From the NCBI GenBank assembly GCA_905479495.1, contig CAJQMR010000026.1, positions 1 through 64,000 on the forward strand: a stretch of 64,000 nucleotides of DNA. Direction: 5' to 3'. The notes below the pieces were generated by a model. That model made no database searches. It saw nothing but the letters and a program-made list of their open reading frames with translations, and was not told where the DNA came from. The DNA is from an uncultured Anaerolineae bacterium (lineage in GTDB: Bacteria > Chloroflexota > Anaerolineae > Promineifilales > Promineifilaceae). This document shows positions 35,370 through 43,806 of this stretch, piece by piece. Numbering within the stretch: the stretch's first letter is position 1; every line of letters starts with the position of its first letter. The translations under genes were made by a program, and so were the position numbers.

Positions 35370-36950
35370 ATGTGGAAGAGGCGAAAGTTTTGGCTGGGAG
35401 TGATTGCTGTTCTTGTTTTGGGGGGCGCTAGCTTTTATTTTTACACTCAAACTTTAGAAGCGGCTACAGCTCAGGAAGTAGAAGAGGCAGCGGTGCAAAC
35501 GGCCGTTGCCCGGGTGGGCGATATTGTGGTCTCTGCAACTGGCGCAGGCAGCGTCATTGCGGCTGAGGAGCTGTCGTTGGGATTTAGCACCAGCGGCACG
35601 CTGACGGATCTGCTGGTGGAAGTTGGCAGCGAGGTGGCTGCGGGTGATGTGCTGGCGAAAATTGATGATACTGATGCACAACAAGCGCTGGTAAACGCTC
35701 AATTGCAATATCAGCAAGCTGCCATGCAGACAGATGCTTCGGTGACAGCGACCGGCGTGAGCTACGATGAAATTAGCGTGGCTCAGGCGCAGATTAGCCT
35801 GGATTTGGCCCAGGCTGAACTGGATGATTTGCTGAGCTGGGAAGCAGACCCGGACGAAATTGTTTTAGCCGAGGCGAGCTTGGCAGCAGCTGAGGCCAGC
35901 TACAATGCGGCGTTGGGACAGGCCTCAGCCAGCAGCGCCAGCATTGCGGTTAGCGGAATCAGCGTGGATCAGGCGGAGCGAGATTTGGTCGATGCCCAAG
36001 GGGTTTATGACACGGCGTTTGACTCAGGGCGTGATTGGGAATTGAACGATCCACGCCGGGCGGATGCCTTAGAAAGCGAACGGGAACGGGCGGCCGATTC
36101 CTTGCTGCGCGCGCAGGAATCCTTAGAGATTGCCCAGCTTAACTACAACTCGACCGTTGCCAGCAGCAGCAGTGGCTCGTCTGCCAGTGCTCAAACCAGC
36201 TTGCTTTCCGCGCAGCAGGCGTTGGCTGATGCGCAAAGTGGTCCCACGGAGGATGAGATTGAGGCGGCGGAAACGGCCGTTCGCCAGGCCGAGCTAACGT
36301 TGCAGCAAGCCCTTTTAAACCAGGAGGCCAACGAGATTAGCCTGACGCAGGCCGCCCTCACTTTGCAGACGGCCGAAGACGCCGTCGAGGCAACAGTATT
36401 AACCGCACCTTCTGCTGGAACGGTAACGGCCGTAAACGCAGGCGTTGGCGAAACCGTTGGTAGCGATCTGATTACCCTGGTTGATTTGTCGCAGCCGCTT
36501 TTGGAGCTATTTCTGGACGAATCTGATCTGAATATGGTGGGAAAAGGGTATGACGTGGAAGTGGTTTTTGATGCGCTGCCTGATGACACTTTTACCGGAA
36601 CGGTGATCCAGGTGAATCCCCAGCTGGTGACGGAATCGGGGATTACGGCCGTACGCGCTCTGGTTCAGCTGGATGCCGATTCCTTTGCCAAACCACAAAC
36701 CTTACCTATTGGTTTGAATGCCACGGTTGAGGTTATTGGTGGTCGGGCAGATGGCGCTGTGCTGGTGCCTGTCGAAGCTGTGCGTGAGCTTTCAGACGGA
36801 GAGTACGCTGTCTTTGTGATGGAAGCTGGCGAACCGCAGCTGCGCTTTGTTGAGGTGGGCATCATGGACTTCACCTATGCCCAAATCTTGTCTGGTGTTG
36901 ACGCAGGCGAAGAAGTAACAACCGGCATTTTGCAAACCCAAAGTGAGTAG
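35370..36950 (+). CDS. HlyD/MacA-family efflux adaptor
   Basis: The 526-residue protein has an N-terminal membrane helix (about 5-24), then the biotinyl-lipoyl-like half-motif 'GSEVAAGDVLAKIDDTDAQQALVNAQ' (split), a long Ala/Gln-rich coiled-coil hairpin (about 115-345), the second lipoyl half 'VLTAPSAGTVTAVNAGVGETV' (split) and a beta-barrel domain. This is the RND/MacA adaptor pattern. In a monoderm-like or atypical envelope it would link the exporter to outer layers. The coiled coil is unusually long. It is followed 24 bp later by the ATPase and then the permease, making a MacAB-like operon. Confidence 0.88.
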   Translation: MWKRRKFWLGVIAVLVLGGASFYFYTQTLEAATAQEVEEAAVQTAVARVGDIVVSATGAGSVIAAEELSLGFSTSGTLTDLLVEVGSEVAAGDVLAKIDDTDAQQALVNAQLQYQQAAMQTDASVTATGVSYDEISVAQAQISLDLAQAELDDLLSWEADPDEIVLAEASLAAAEASYNAALGQASASSASIAVSGISVDQAERDLVDAQGVYDTAFDSGRDWELNDPRRADALESERERAADSLLRAQESLEIAQLNYNSTVASSSSGSSASAQTSLLSAQQALADAQSGPTEDEIEAAETAVRQAELTLQQALLNQEANEISLTQAALTLQTAEDAVEATVLTAPSAGTVTAVNAGVGETVGSDLITLVDLSQPLLELFLDESDLNMVGKGYDVEVVFDALPDDTFTGTVIQVNPQLVTESGITAVRALVQLDADSFAKPQTLPIGLNATVEVIGGRADGAVLVPVEAVRELSDGEYAVFVMEAGEPQLRFVEVGIMDFTYAQILSGVDAGEEVTTGILQTQSE

Positions 36951-36974
36951 CGCAGCGTGCCTAACAGGATGTAA

Positions 36975-37688
36975 ATGATGAATTCAATAATCCAAACAAA
37001 CGGGCTGCGTAAAGTGTACGGCATGGGCGATATTCAGGTTGCTGCGCTGGCCGGGGTCAATATTCGCATTGATGAAGGTGAATTTGTGGCGGTGATGGGC
37101 CCATCTGGCTCGGGCAAAAGCACCCTGATGAACATTCTCGGCTGCCTGGATCGCCCAACGGATGGCCAATATTTTTTGGCAGGCGAGGATGTGAGCGGTC
37201 TGGATAAAGTACGGCTGGCCAGCATTCGTAATCGGCGCATCGGCTTTGTTTTTCAATCGTTTAACTTACTGTCGCGCACCTCGGCACTGCGCAACGTGAT
37301 GCTGCCCCTGGTTTACAAACGTGAGAATCAACTTTCACCCGCGCAGCGCGAGGAAAAAGCGCTGGCGGCGCTGGAATCGGTGGGGCTGGCCGATCGGGCC
37401 CATCATGAACCCAATGAGCTATCCGGTGGCCAGCGCCAGCGGGTGGCGATTGCGCGTGCCCTCGTCAACGACCCGGTTTTAATTATGGCTGATGAGCCGA
37501 CCGGTAATTTAGATACCAAAACAGGCAATGAAATTATGGAGTTGCTGCACAACTTGCATGAGCGAGGTCGCACCATTTTGATGGTGACCCATGAGGCGGA
37601 TATTGCTGGGCAGACCGAGCGCTCAATTGTGCTGGTCGATGGGTTGGTGGCGTCAGACGGCCGTTCCGTCCCCGGAGGTGCCACATGA
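36975..37688 (+). CDS. MacB/LolD-type ABC transporter ATPase
   Basis: The 237-residue ATPase has Walker A 'GPSGSGKST' (near 42), Q-loop 'VFQSFNLLSRTSAL', signature 'LSGGQRQRV' (near 150), Walker B 'LIMADEPTGNLD' and switch His 'MVTHEADIA'. The insertion and 'GLDRP' spacing are those of the MacB/LolD/FtsE branch, which drives mechanotransmission rather than substrate translocation. It overlaps the permease start by four bases (37685-37688). It works with the adjacent adaptor and permease. Confidence 0.93.
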   Translation: MMNSIIQTNGLRKVYGMGDIQVAALAGVNIRIDEGEFVAVMGPSGSGKSTLMNILGCLDRPTDGQYFLAGEDVSGLDKVRLASIRNRRIGFVFQSFNLLSRTSALRNVMLPLVYKRENQLSPAQREEKALAALESVGLADRAHHEPNELSGGQRQRVAIARALVNDPVLIMADEPTGNLDTKTGNEIMELLHNLHERGRTILMVTHEADIAGQTERSIVLVDGLVASDGRSVPGGAT

Positions 37689-38989
37689 CAACCACAACAT
37701 CCCCTGTGACCACAACAAATGAGCCGGAAATAATGCCGGCAACGGCTGTTACCGACATCATCAGCCCCGTCGAAATAATTCGCATTGCCTGGGAAGGTGT
37801 GGTGCGCAACAAAGTGCGCTCTTTGCTCACCATGCTAGGCGTCATCATCGGCGTGGCGGCCGTCATCATCATGATCGCCATCAGCGCCGGGACCGAAGCT
37901 ACCATTGCCGAGCAAATTGAAGGGCTTGGCTCCAATCTGGTGTTTATTCAGGCCAGCTTTGGCCGAGGTGGGGGACCAGGTGGCAACAACAATTCTCCGT
38001 CGCTGGTTTACGATGACGTGGAGATTGTTGCTTCGGTGGGTGGTGTGGTTGCCACGACGGTTGACCAGATGACAACGCAAACGGTTAAGGCTGGGGATGT
38101 GAGCTTAACGGACGTCTCTTTAATGGGGACCACGTTGGGTTTCCCCACTGTGCGGGATGTGGAGATTGGCGACGGCCGTTTCTTCAACGAAACTGAATTG
38201 GATCGGTCAGCCAAAGTAGCCGTACTGGGACCAGATCTGGCGGAACAACTGTTTGGCGAAGCCAATCCCATTGGCCAATCGATCACTGTCGGCACAACCA
38301 AGTTAGCTGTGATTGGCGTTGCAGCTGAGAAAGGGGTTGTGGGCAACACCGATTTTGATTCTTTGCTGTATGTGCCGATTACCCTGGTTTTTGACAAATT
38401 CATGCCGAGCCAGTTCCGCCAGTTTGCGGGCGATAACGTGCGCATTATCTACGTGCAAGTTGAAGCAGGGGCCGACATGGACCTGGTCATCCAGCAAATT
38501 CAGCTCAAGCTGGCCACCAGCAAGGATGTGTCGGTAGACGATCTCCCGTTTACGATGCAAACGCAGCAAGACATTATCGACACGCAGGGAGCAACGACCG
38601 AGGCGTTTCGTAATTTACTGGCCTGGGTGGCTGGGGTTTCGCTGCTGGTGGGTGGAATTGGCATCATGAACATCATGCTGGTGAGCGTGACAGAACGCAC
38701 CCGCGAAATTGGCATTCGCCAGTCGGTGGGGGCCACACCCAACGACATTCGGCTGCAATTTCTGACCGAGGCGCTGATGTTGAGCCTGGTGGGTGGTTTG
38801 ATCGGGGTACTGTTTGGCGTGGGCGGTTCATATCTGTTTGGCTCTACCAGCGATATGCGTACCGTGATTGTGCCCAGTTCTATCGCCCTGGCCTTTGGTT
38901 CGGCAGCGGCGGTTGGCATTTTCTTTGGTTTTTTTCCGGCCAACAAGGCGGCGCAGCTTGATCCGATTGAGGCGCTGCGCCACGAATGA
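37685..38989 (+). CDS. MacB-type (FtsX family) ABC transporter permease
   Basis: The 434-residue permease has the MacB/FtsX topology. One helix lies near 45-70 ('VRSLLTMLGVIIGVAAVIIMIAI'), followed by a large extracytoplasmic MacB_PCD domain (about 75-310) and three C-terminal helices with 'GIGIMNIMLVSVTERTREIG' and 'IRQSVGATPNDI', which is the FtsX coupling element. An acidic/Thr-rich N-terminus precedes helix 1. It would pump peptides, antibiotics or lipoproteins with its adaptor. The N-terminal extension of about 30 residues before helix 1 is longer than usual. Confidence 0.92.
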   Translation: MTTTTSPVTTTNEPEIMPATAVTDIISPVEIIRIAWEGVVRNKVRSLLTMLGVIIGVAAVIIMIAISAGTEATIAEQIEGLGSNLVFIQASFGRGGGPGGNNNSPSLVYDDVEIVASVGGVVATTVDQMTTQTVKAGDVSLTDVSLMGTTLGFPTVRDVEIGDGRFFNETELDRSAKVAVLGPDLAEQLFGEANPIGQSITVGTTKLAVIGVAAEKGVVGNTDFDSLLYVPITLVFDKFMPSQFRQFAGDNVRIIYVQVEAGADMDLVIQQIQLKLATSKDVSVDDLPFTMQTQQDIIDTQGATTEAFRNLLAWVAGVSLLVGGIGIMNIMLVSVTERTREIGIRQSVGATPNDIRLQFLTEALMLSLVGGLIGVLFGVGGSYLFGSTSDMRTVIVPSSIALAFGSAAAVGIFFGFFPANKAAQLDPIEALRHE

Positions 38990-39046
38990 GGATGATGCGT
39001 GAAGCGTGATTTGTTCTTAGTTGAGCATCATGCACCCCTCTGGATA

Positions 39047-39090
39047 AGAAGATGGATACCCGCCTTCGCGGGTATGACACCTAAATAGTT
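39047..39090. repeat. Intergenic hairpin repeat 'GATGGATACCCGCCTTCGC'
   Basis: AAGAAGATGGATACCCGCC then TTCGCGGGTATGACACC. It includes the hairpin ATACCCGC-CTTC-GCGGGTAT. A decayed copy lies at 18541. It follows the permease and precedes the lipoprotein gene. Confidence 0.75.
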
Positions 39091-39111
39091 ACTGACTTTT
39101 TAAGGAATTTG

Positions 39112-40050
39112 ATGATGAAAAACTGGATAATTTTACTCCTTCTGTTTTTGTTTTTGGGTAGTACGGCTTGTGCTGCCAGCGAAACGGCCGTTGAGGATAC
39201 GGCCGTTTCCGCCAGCACCAATCAACCTGCGCGCTTAACTGAAGATTACAGCGATGCCCTGCCAGTGATGATTCAATTGGCTGCGGGCACGCTCCAGCTT
39301 GAAGAAACTAATTTGGTGGTCGATGAAACGGTCGCGGCGGAAATCTTGCCCTTGTGGCAAGCGGCTCAAAGTTTGAACAGCAGCGATACGGCCGCTTCCG
39401 TCGAGGTTGATGCTGTCCTCAAGCAAATCCAAGACGCGATGTCTCCTGAGCAAGTGACGGCGATTGCCGACATGGCTTTGACCACCGATTCCCTGACCGA
39501 TCTGCTGGATAGCGGCGCTATCACCTTTGGCCGTGGGTTTGGCCAGGGCCAGGGGCGTGACAATGCAGAAAGTTCTGGGTTTACTCCGCCCGCCGGGGTT
39601 GTCCCTGGGGCCGGTGGTGGCCCTGGGGGTGGGCCAGGCGGGGGCTTTGGCGGTGGTTTTGGTGGCCCAGCCGGCACAGAACTAAGTGCAGACGATATGG
39701 CTACGCGCCAGGCGGAATTTGCCTCTGGAGAGGGGGTTGCCGACATTCAGGAGCAGGCGATGGTGGGGGCGGTCATTCGGCTGCTGCAAACAAAAACGGG
39801 TGAAACCCCGGAACGGCCGCAAAATAACGTGGTTGATACGGTGTATACGGCCGTTGCTGAACAGCTCGGCTTATCCGTTGCGGAATTACAGGCGGAAGGT
39901 GCTGATGGTGCGTCATTGGTTGCGGTTATCGAGGCAAATGGTGGGGAGGTAGCGGCCGTACGTGAGGCAATCATTGCTGGCCTGAATGAACTGCCCAACG
40001 CCGCAGACCTGGATGTTGAGCAGATTGCGGATAGCTGGCTTGCTGAGTAA
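39112..40050 (+). CDS. Lipoprotein with Gly-rich centre, unknown function
   Basis: The 312-residue protein has a signal peptide and lipobox 'LGSTAC' (Cys about 22). An alpha-helical region follows ('AAEILPLWQAAQSLNSSDTA'), then a Gly/Pro stretch of about 30 residues ('GAGGGPGGGPGGGFGGGF', near 170-190), then a second helical part ('VYTAVAEQLGLSVAELQAEG'). The helical parts resemble exported proteins of unknown function that follow MacB-like exporters in Chloroflexota. It lies 120 bp after the permease with a repeat in between. It carries four or more ACGGCCGT sites. Confidence 0.65.
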   Translation: MMKNWIILLLLFLFLGSTACAASETAVEDTAVSASTNQPARLTEDYSDALPVMIQLAAGTLQLEETNLVVDETVAAEILPLWQAAQSLNSSDTAASVEVDAVLKQIQDAMSPEQVTAIADMALTTDSLTDLLDSGAITFGRGFGQGQGRDNAESSGFTPPAGVVPGAGGGPGGGPGGGFGGGFGGPAGTELSADDMATRQAEFASGEGVADIQEQAMVGAVIRLLQTKTGETPERPQNNVVDTVYTAVAEQLGLSVAELQAEGADGASLVAVIEANGGEVAAVREAIIAGLNELPNAADLDVEQIADSWLAE

Positions 40051-40201
40051 GCCTTACCATCGTTACTTAATCCTTTATAAGAAGGGGGTGCTGGAAAGGT
40101 CTAACTAAAAAGTGTAACCGTACAATTATGTGTTGGAATTTTGGCACAGCCAACGGCTTTGTTTTAAATGTGCCGCTAAACCTTAGCTATGGAGGTAATT
40201 T

Positions 40202-41005
40202 GTGAAGAAGAATATTTATATGGTGTTGCTTTTGTTTATGGTTTTGTTAACTGCAACCGCCTGTGGCATTTTGCAGGAACCGGCGGAGCCTAGTGCCACT
40301 ATCGAGGCTGTCCCTCTGGAAATTGAGGAAAGTGAAGAATCTGCCGCTGTTGAAGTGCCCACGGAGGCAGCTGAAGAGCCGCCCGTTGAACTGGACGAAG
40401 CTGAAGAAACAGAAACAATGGAAGAAGAGGCGGTTGCTGAAGAAACAACAGACGAAACGGCCGTTGCCGGTTTGGTCGTCTATGAAATTAGCCAGGGTGA
40501 TTCCGAAGTTCGCTTTGAGCTGGATGAAGACTTGCGGGGCGTGCGCACCACCGTTGTGGGCATGACCGATCAGGTGGCAGGGCAGATTGCGCTGGACTTC
40601 AGCGATCTAGCCACTGCCCAGGTAGGCGAAATTCAAATTAATGCCCGGACGCTGGCTACGGACAATAATTTCCGTAACCGGGCCATTCAAAACGAAATTT
40701 TAGATACGGGTGACTATGAATTTATCAGCTTTGTGCCAACGGCCGTAAATGGGCTGCCTGCTTCTGCGGCGGTGGGTGAAGAAATTAGCTTCACCATTGA
40801 TGGCGATTTGACCATTCGGGATATTACCGAGCCGGTGACCTTTAGCGTGGTGGCAACGGCCGTTTCCGACAGTCAAATCTCCGGCACCGCCACTGCCACC
40901 GTCCTACGCGACACGTATGGCCTCAACATTCCTGAGGTCCCCAACGTCGCCAACGTGGAAAATGAAGTAGATTTGATCATTAACTTTGTGGCTGATGCTT
41001 CCTAA
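40202..41005 (+). CDS. YceI-like lipoprotein
   Basis: This 267-residue protein has signal peptide and lipobox 'LTATAC' (Cys 21). An acidic, Glu/Ala-rich linker of about 70 residues follows, then a YceI-like lipocalin domain (about 95-265): 'YEISQGDSEVRFELDEDL', 'GQIALDFSDLATAQVGEIQI', 'RNRAIQNEILDTGDYEFISF' and 'DLTIRDITEPVTFSV'. YceI domains bind isoprenoid-like lipids in the periplasm. The 'FRNRAIQNEILD' motif is diagnostic. A strong terminator lies 26 bp after the stop, so it is monocistronic. Confidence 0.88.
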   Translation: MKKNIYMVLLLFMVLLTATACGILQEPAEPSATIEAVPLEIEESEESAAVEVPTEAAEEPPVELDEAEETETMEEEAVAEETTDETAVAGLVVYEISQGDSEVRFELDEDLRGVRTTVVGMTDQVAGQIALDFSDLATAQVGEIQINARTLATDNNFRNRAIQNEILDTGDYEFISFVPTAVNGLPASAAVGEEISFTIDGDLTIRDITEPVTFSVVATAVSDSQISGTATATVLRDTYGLNIPEVPNVANVENEVDLIINFVADAS

Positions 41006-41030
41006 TAGATAGGCCGAAACCAAAAAGAGT

Positions 41031-41068
41031 AAAATGGGCTAGCATTTTTTGCTAGCCCATTTATTTTT
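41031..41068 (+). terminator. Rho-independent terminator after the YceI-like gene
   Basis: AAATGGGCTAGCA (41032-41044), TTTTT loop, TGCTAGCCCATTT (41050-41062), then ATTTTTGG: a perfect 13-bp stem. Confidence 0.9.
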
Positions 41069-41138
41069 GGATTAGGATGCACCCCTTACTGTAGTACCTT
41101 GTTTGTCGGTTTTTGCCCGGTTACACTGAGAGTGATAG

Positions 41139-41192
41139 CAGGAGTTACGCAAACAAGGCGCAGGATGGCACTCGTTTGCCGCACAACTCCTG
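41139..41192. repeat. Imperfect inverted repeat, MITE remnant-like
   Basis: CAGGAGTTACGCAAAC (41139-41154) faces GTTTGCCGCACAACTCCTG (41174-41192) across 19 bases. The ends resemble the GGACTTACGCA ends of the element at 59601. Confidence 0.5.
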
Positions 41193-41320
41193 AATAGGTT
41201 TAGATTTCACTATTTTGCAGGTAACTTGAAGTTCATTCACAGGTTAAGTGTAGGCGTTTGTGTACAATCTAAGGCACTCGCACAATTAGTAAAGCCTCAT
41301 CAATTCGCAGGAGAGACAAC

Positions 41321-42118
41321 ATGCCCAAAGAAAGTATTATTGACGACAGCAAGCCCAATGCTGGCAGAATGTACGATTATTACCTCGGTGGTAACCATAA
41401 CTTTGAAGTCGATCGTCAGGCTGCTGAGCAGGTGATTAAACTCTTGCCGTTTGCCCCAAAGGGTGCCCGCCTTCAGCGTTGGGCTTTGCAAGATATTGCC
41501 ACGGAATTGACTGTGCGGCGCGGTCATGATCTGATCGTTGATTTAGCCTCGGGACTGCCAACCAATGATCATATTCATCAAGTTGCTCCCCAGGGCACAA
41601 CCATTGTTTATTCTGATTATGATCCAGTTGTTGTTGAATATGCCCATGATATCTTGGGGAACACATCAGACGTATATTTCTTTGAAGCTAATGCGGCTGA
41701 ACCAGAAGTGCTGCTGAACCGGCCTGAGGTGCAAAAAATATTGGGCGATAGGCGCAAAGTTGGTCTTGTTCTTTGGGGGGTTAGCGCCTTTTTGACTGAT
41801 GAGGCTATCGCTCACATTGCCCAATACACCTATGATTGGGCTGCCCCCGGCAGCTGCCTGGCCTTCAATGCCCAAGGGGCTGACCTGCCGCAAAACGCAG
41901 CGCTGGATCAAACGTTCCAAATCTATGAAAAAATGGGGGCAAAGTTTCATCGACGTTCCTTACAACAATTCCGTGAATTGCTGCAGCCCTGGCAAATGGA
42001 TCAAGATTTTATCTCTTTGTTAGAATGGCATGGTTTTGATGAGTCAGAACTTGCCCAAGAGGATTTGGAGACTATTGGGCCATTGGCTGGTGGTTATGGT
42101 GCTTACCTGGTCAAATAG
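41321..42118 (+). CDS. DUF574 (PF04672) SAM-dependent methyltransferase
   Basis: This 265-residue protein opens with 'DDSKPNAGRMYDYYLGGNHNFEVDRQAAEQV' (split), which is the PF04672 signature 'P..aRvyDYlLGGkdNf..DR'. 'LIVDLASGLPTNDHIHQVAP' and 'VYSDYDPVVVEYAH' supply the SAM pocket. The family is common in actinomycetes and in some Chloroflexota; the substrate is unknown. The ATG follows GGAGAGACAAC. The region 40.87-42.65 kb has no ACGGCCGT, so this gene may have been acquired later than its neighbours. Confidence 0.9.
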   Translation: MPKESIIDDSKPNAGRMYDYYLGGNHNFEVDRQAAEQVIKLLPFAPKGARLQRWALQDIATELTVRRGHDLIVDLASGLPTNDHIHQVAPQGTTIVYSDYDPVVVEYAHDILGNTSDVYFFEANAAEPEVLLNRPEVQKILGDRRKVGLVLWGVSAFLTDEAIAHIAQYTYDWAAPGSCLAFNAQGADLPQNAALDQTFQIYEKMGAKFHRRSLQQFRELLQPWQMDQDFISLLEWHGFDESELAQEDLETIGPLAGGYGAYLVK

Positions 42119-42203
42119 GGGAGTTTATCTTATGCTTGATTAGCGGCCGTTCCTCTCAAGCAGTTGAACGCGTCGTGAATCGAGATAAGCTTTGAGCTGC
42201 TGT

Positions 42204-43421
42204 ATGATGGGGGATATTCAATTGGCACCAACCAACACCTGGCAAGAGACTCTGACACAGCTCATTGAATCTTGCTGCGCTGAGTTAGAAAGCAATTACT
42301 TTAGAGTTTTGCGTGATACTTTGTTTAGCCGACGCACGACGCTGCGTCCTAACATGCTAAGAAGCATTGCTTCTAATGAAGTGGATGCCCTCAATAAATA
42401 TTTTTGTGAGCCAAATTTTTCAGCGGTAGCACATGGCAGTCAGTTATTTCAAGCCGGCTTAAGCGAGCAGGCTGCATTACGTTTGGGGCACATAACGCGC
42501 CAATTTCTATTAGATCACCTGGAGCAGGGTCAGGTTGCTCCGGCCTTAGCAGCAATTGATGCTTACCAGGAAGCGGTTATTCAAGGTTATATCCAGAGTC
42601 AGGAAAAGAAAATCCTTAAAGAGCAAGAACTCATTCGCAGTGCCCTTCAAACGGCCGTTAGCCGTTATATGGTTGAGATTAAAGAAATTGAAGCAATGGC
42701 CCAAAAAGCCACCGAGGCCAATGAGTTTAAGACACGATTTATTGCCCGCATGGGCCATGAATTACGGACACCCTTAGGGGCAATGATGGGCCTGGCTGAG
42801 ATGTTGCAAGAAGGTATCTACGGTCCCCTCACGCCAGAGCAGAAGGATATGACCCAGCGTATTGTTAATAAGGCCGTGGTGCTGAAAAATATTTTCGCCG
42901 AATTGCTTGATCAATCCCAAATTGAATCGGGCCAATTACGTTTGATAGAAGAAGAATTTCCGCCCCAGGCTTTGGTTGAAGTGGTCTATTCAAATTATTT
43001 GCCGCTAGCTTTGCAAAAGGGACTGGCTATGCGGATAAAAATTAACGCAAATCTGCCCAGCTCAGTCATTGGTGACAAAGTAAGAATTGAGCAGATTGTG
43101 ACGAACCTGGTTGTAAATGCCATTAAATACACTGAATCGGGCAGCATTGTCGTCCGGGTTTACAAAGCGAATGCTACCCATTGGAGTGTTGAGGTTAAAG
43201 ATACGGGGATTGGCATTGCCAAAGAGCATTTGGGCACTATTTTTGAACCGTTTCGCCAAACTGATGAAACCGCGCATCGTAAACACGGGGGTGTTGGGTT
43301 GGGGTTGGCCATTGTTCAACAGTTGGTAACGGCCATGAAAGGCACCGTTGAAGTAAAGAGCAAATTAGGACAGGGAAGTGTGTTTACCGTGAATTTACCA
43401 ATCCAACCGATGCAAGAATGA
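42204..43421 (+). CDS. Sensor histidine kinase, soluble
   Basis: The kinase (405 residues from this ATG) has an all-helical N-terminal domain of about 150 residues without membrane helices ('FRVLRDTLFSRRTTLRPNML'), a coiled coil, HisKA with phospho-His in 'RMGHELRTPLG' (near 183), and an HATPase domain: N box 'QIVTNLVVNAIKYTE' (near 297), G1 'VKDTGIGI', F box 'FEPFRQ', G2 'GGVGLGLAI'. The N-terminal domain looks like an RsbR/globin-type helical input. The start is uncertain: a TTG at 42192 and two ATGs (42204, 42207) have only weak ribosome-binding sites. It overlaps the response regulator gene by four bases. Confidence 0.88.
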   Translation: MMGDIQLAPTNTWQETLTQLIESCCAELESNYFRVLRDTLFSRRTTLRPNMLRSIASNEVDALNKYFCEPNFSAVAHGSQLFQAGLSEQAALRLGHITRQFLLDHLEQGQVAPALAAIDAYQEAVIQGYIQSQEKKILKEQELIRSALQTAVSRYMVEIKEIEAMAQKATEANEFKTRFIARMGHELRTPLGAMMGLAEMLQEGIYGPLTPEQKDMTQRIVNKAVVLKNIFAELLDQSQIESGQLRLIEEEFPPQALVEVVYSNYLPLALQKGLAMRIKINANLPSSVIGDKVRIEQIVTNLVVNAIKYTESGSIVVRVYKANATHWSVEVKDTGIGIAKEHLGTIFEPFRQTDETAHRKHGGVGLGLAIVQQLVTAMKGTVEVKSKLGQGSVFTVNLPIQPMQE

Positions 43422-43795
43422 GTGAGAGGTATATTTTGGAAACGAGACCCCTTGCGTTAATTATCGAAGACGATGCAGACCAAAATCTGATTTTTACCAC
43501 TGCGCTGTATCAGGCAGGTTACGAAACGGAATCTTTTAAGGATGGATTAGCCGCTCAACAGCGTTTGTCTGAGGTTGTGCCTAAAACGGTTGTTTTAGAT
43601 TTGCATATACCTGAAGTGGAGGGGATGACTTTGTTGAGCCAGATTCGTAATGACCAACGATTGATGGATGTGAGCGTCATTCTGGCTACGGCCGATGCGG
43701 CTCTGGCCCATAGCTTACATGCAGAAGCAGATATTGTTTTATTGAAGCCAATCAGTTTTTCACAATTGAGCGTCTTAGCCAGCCGCTTTAAATAG
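43418..43795 (+). CDS. Single-domain response regulator
   Basis: The 125-residue protein is one receiver domain: acidic pair in 'LALIIEDDADQN' (about 12-23), phosphoacceptor Asp in 'VVLDLHIPEVEGM', Thr/Ala switch 'VILATADAA' and the conserved Lys in 'VLLKPISF'. No output domain is present, so it acts by protein contact or as a phosphate sink. Its ATG overlaps the stop of the kinase gene (ATGA), which makes the pair a two-component unit. No target is visible. Confidence 0.9.
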   Translation: MSERYILETRPLALIIEDDADQNLIFTTALYQAGYETESFKDGLAAQQRLSEVVPKTVVLDLHIPEVEGMTLLSQIRNDQRLMDVSVILATADAALAHSLHAEADIVLLKPISFSQLSVLASRFK

Positions 43796-43806
43796 ACCTG
43801 TAGAGT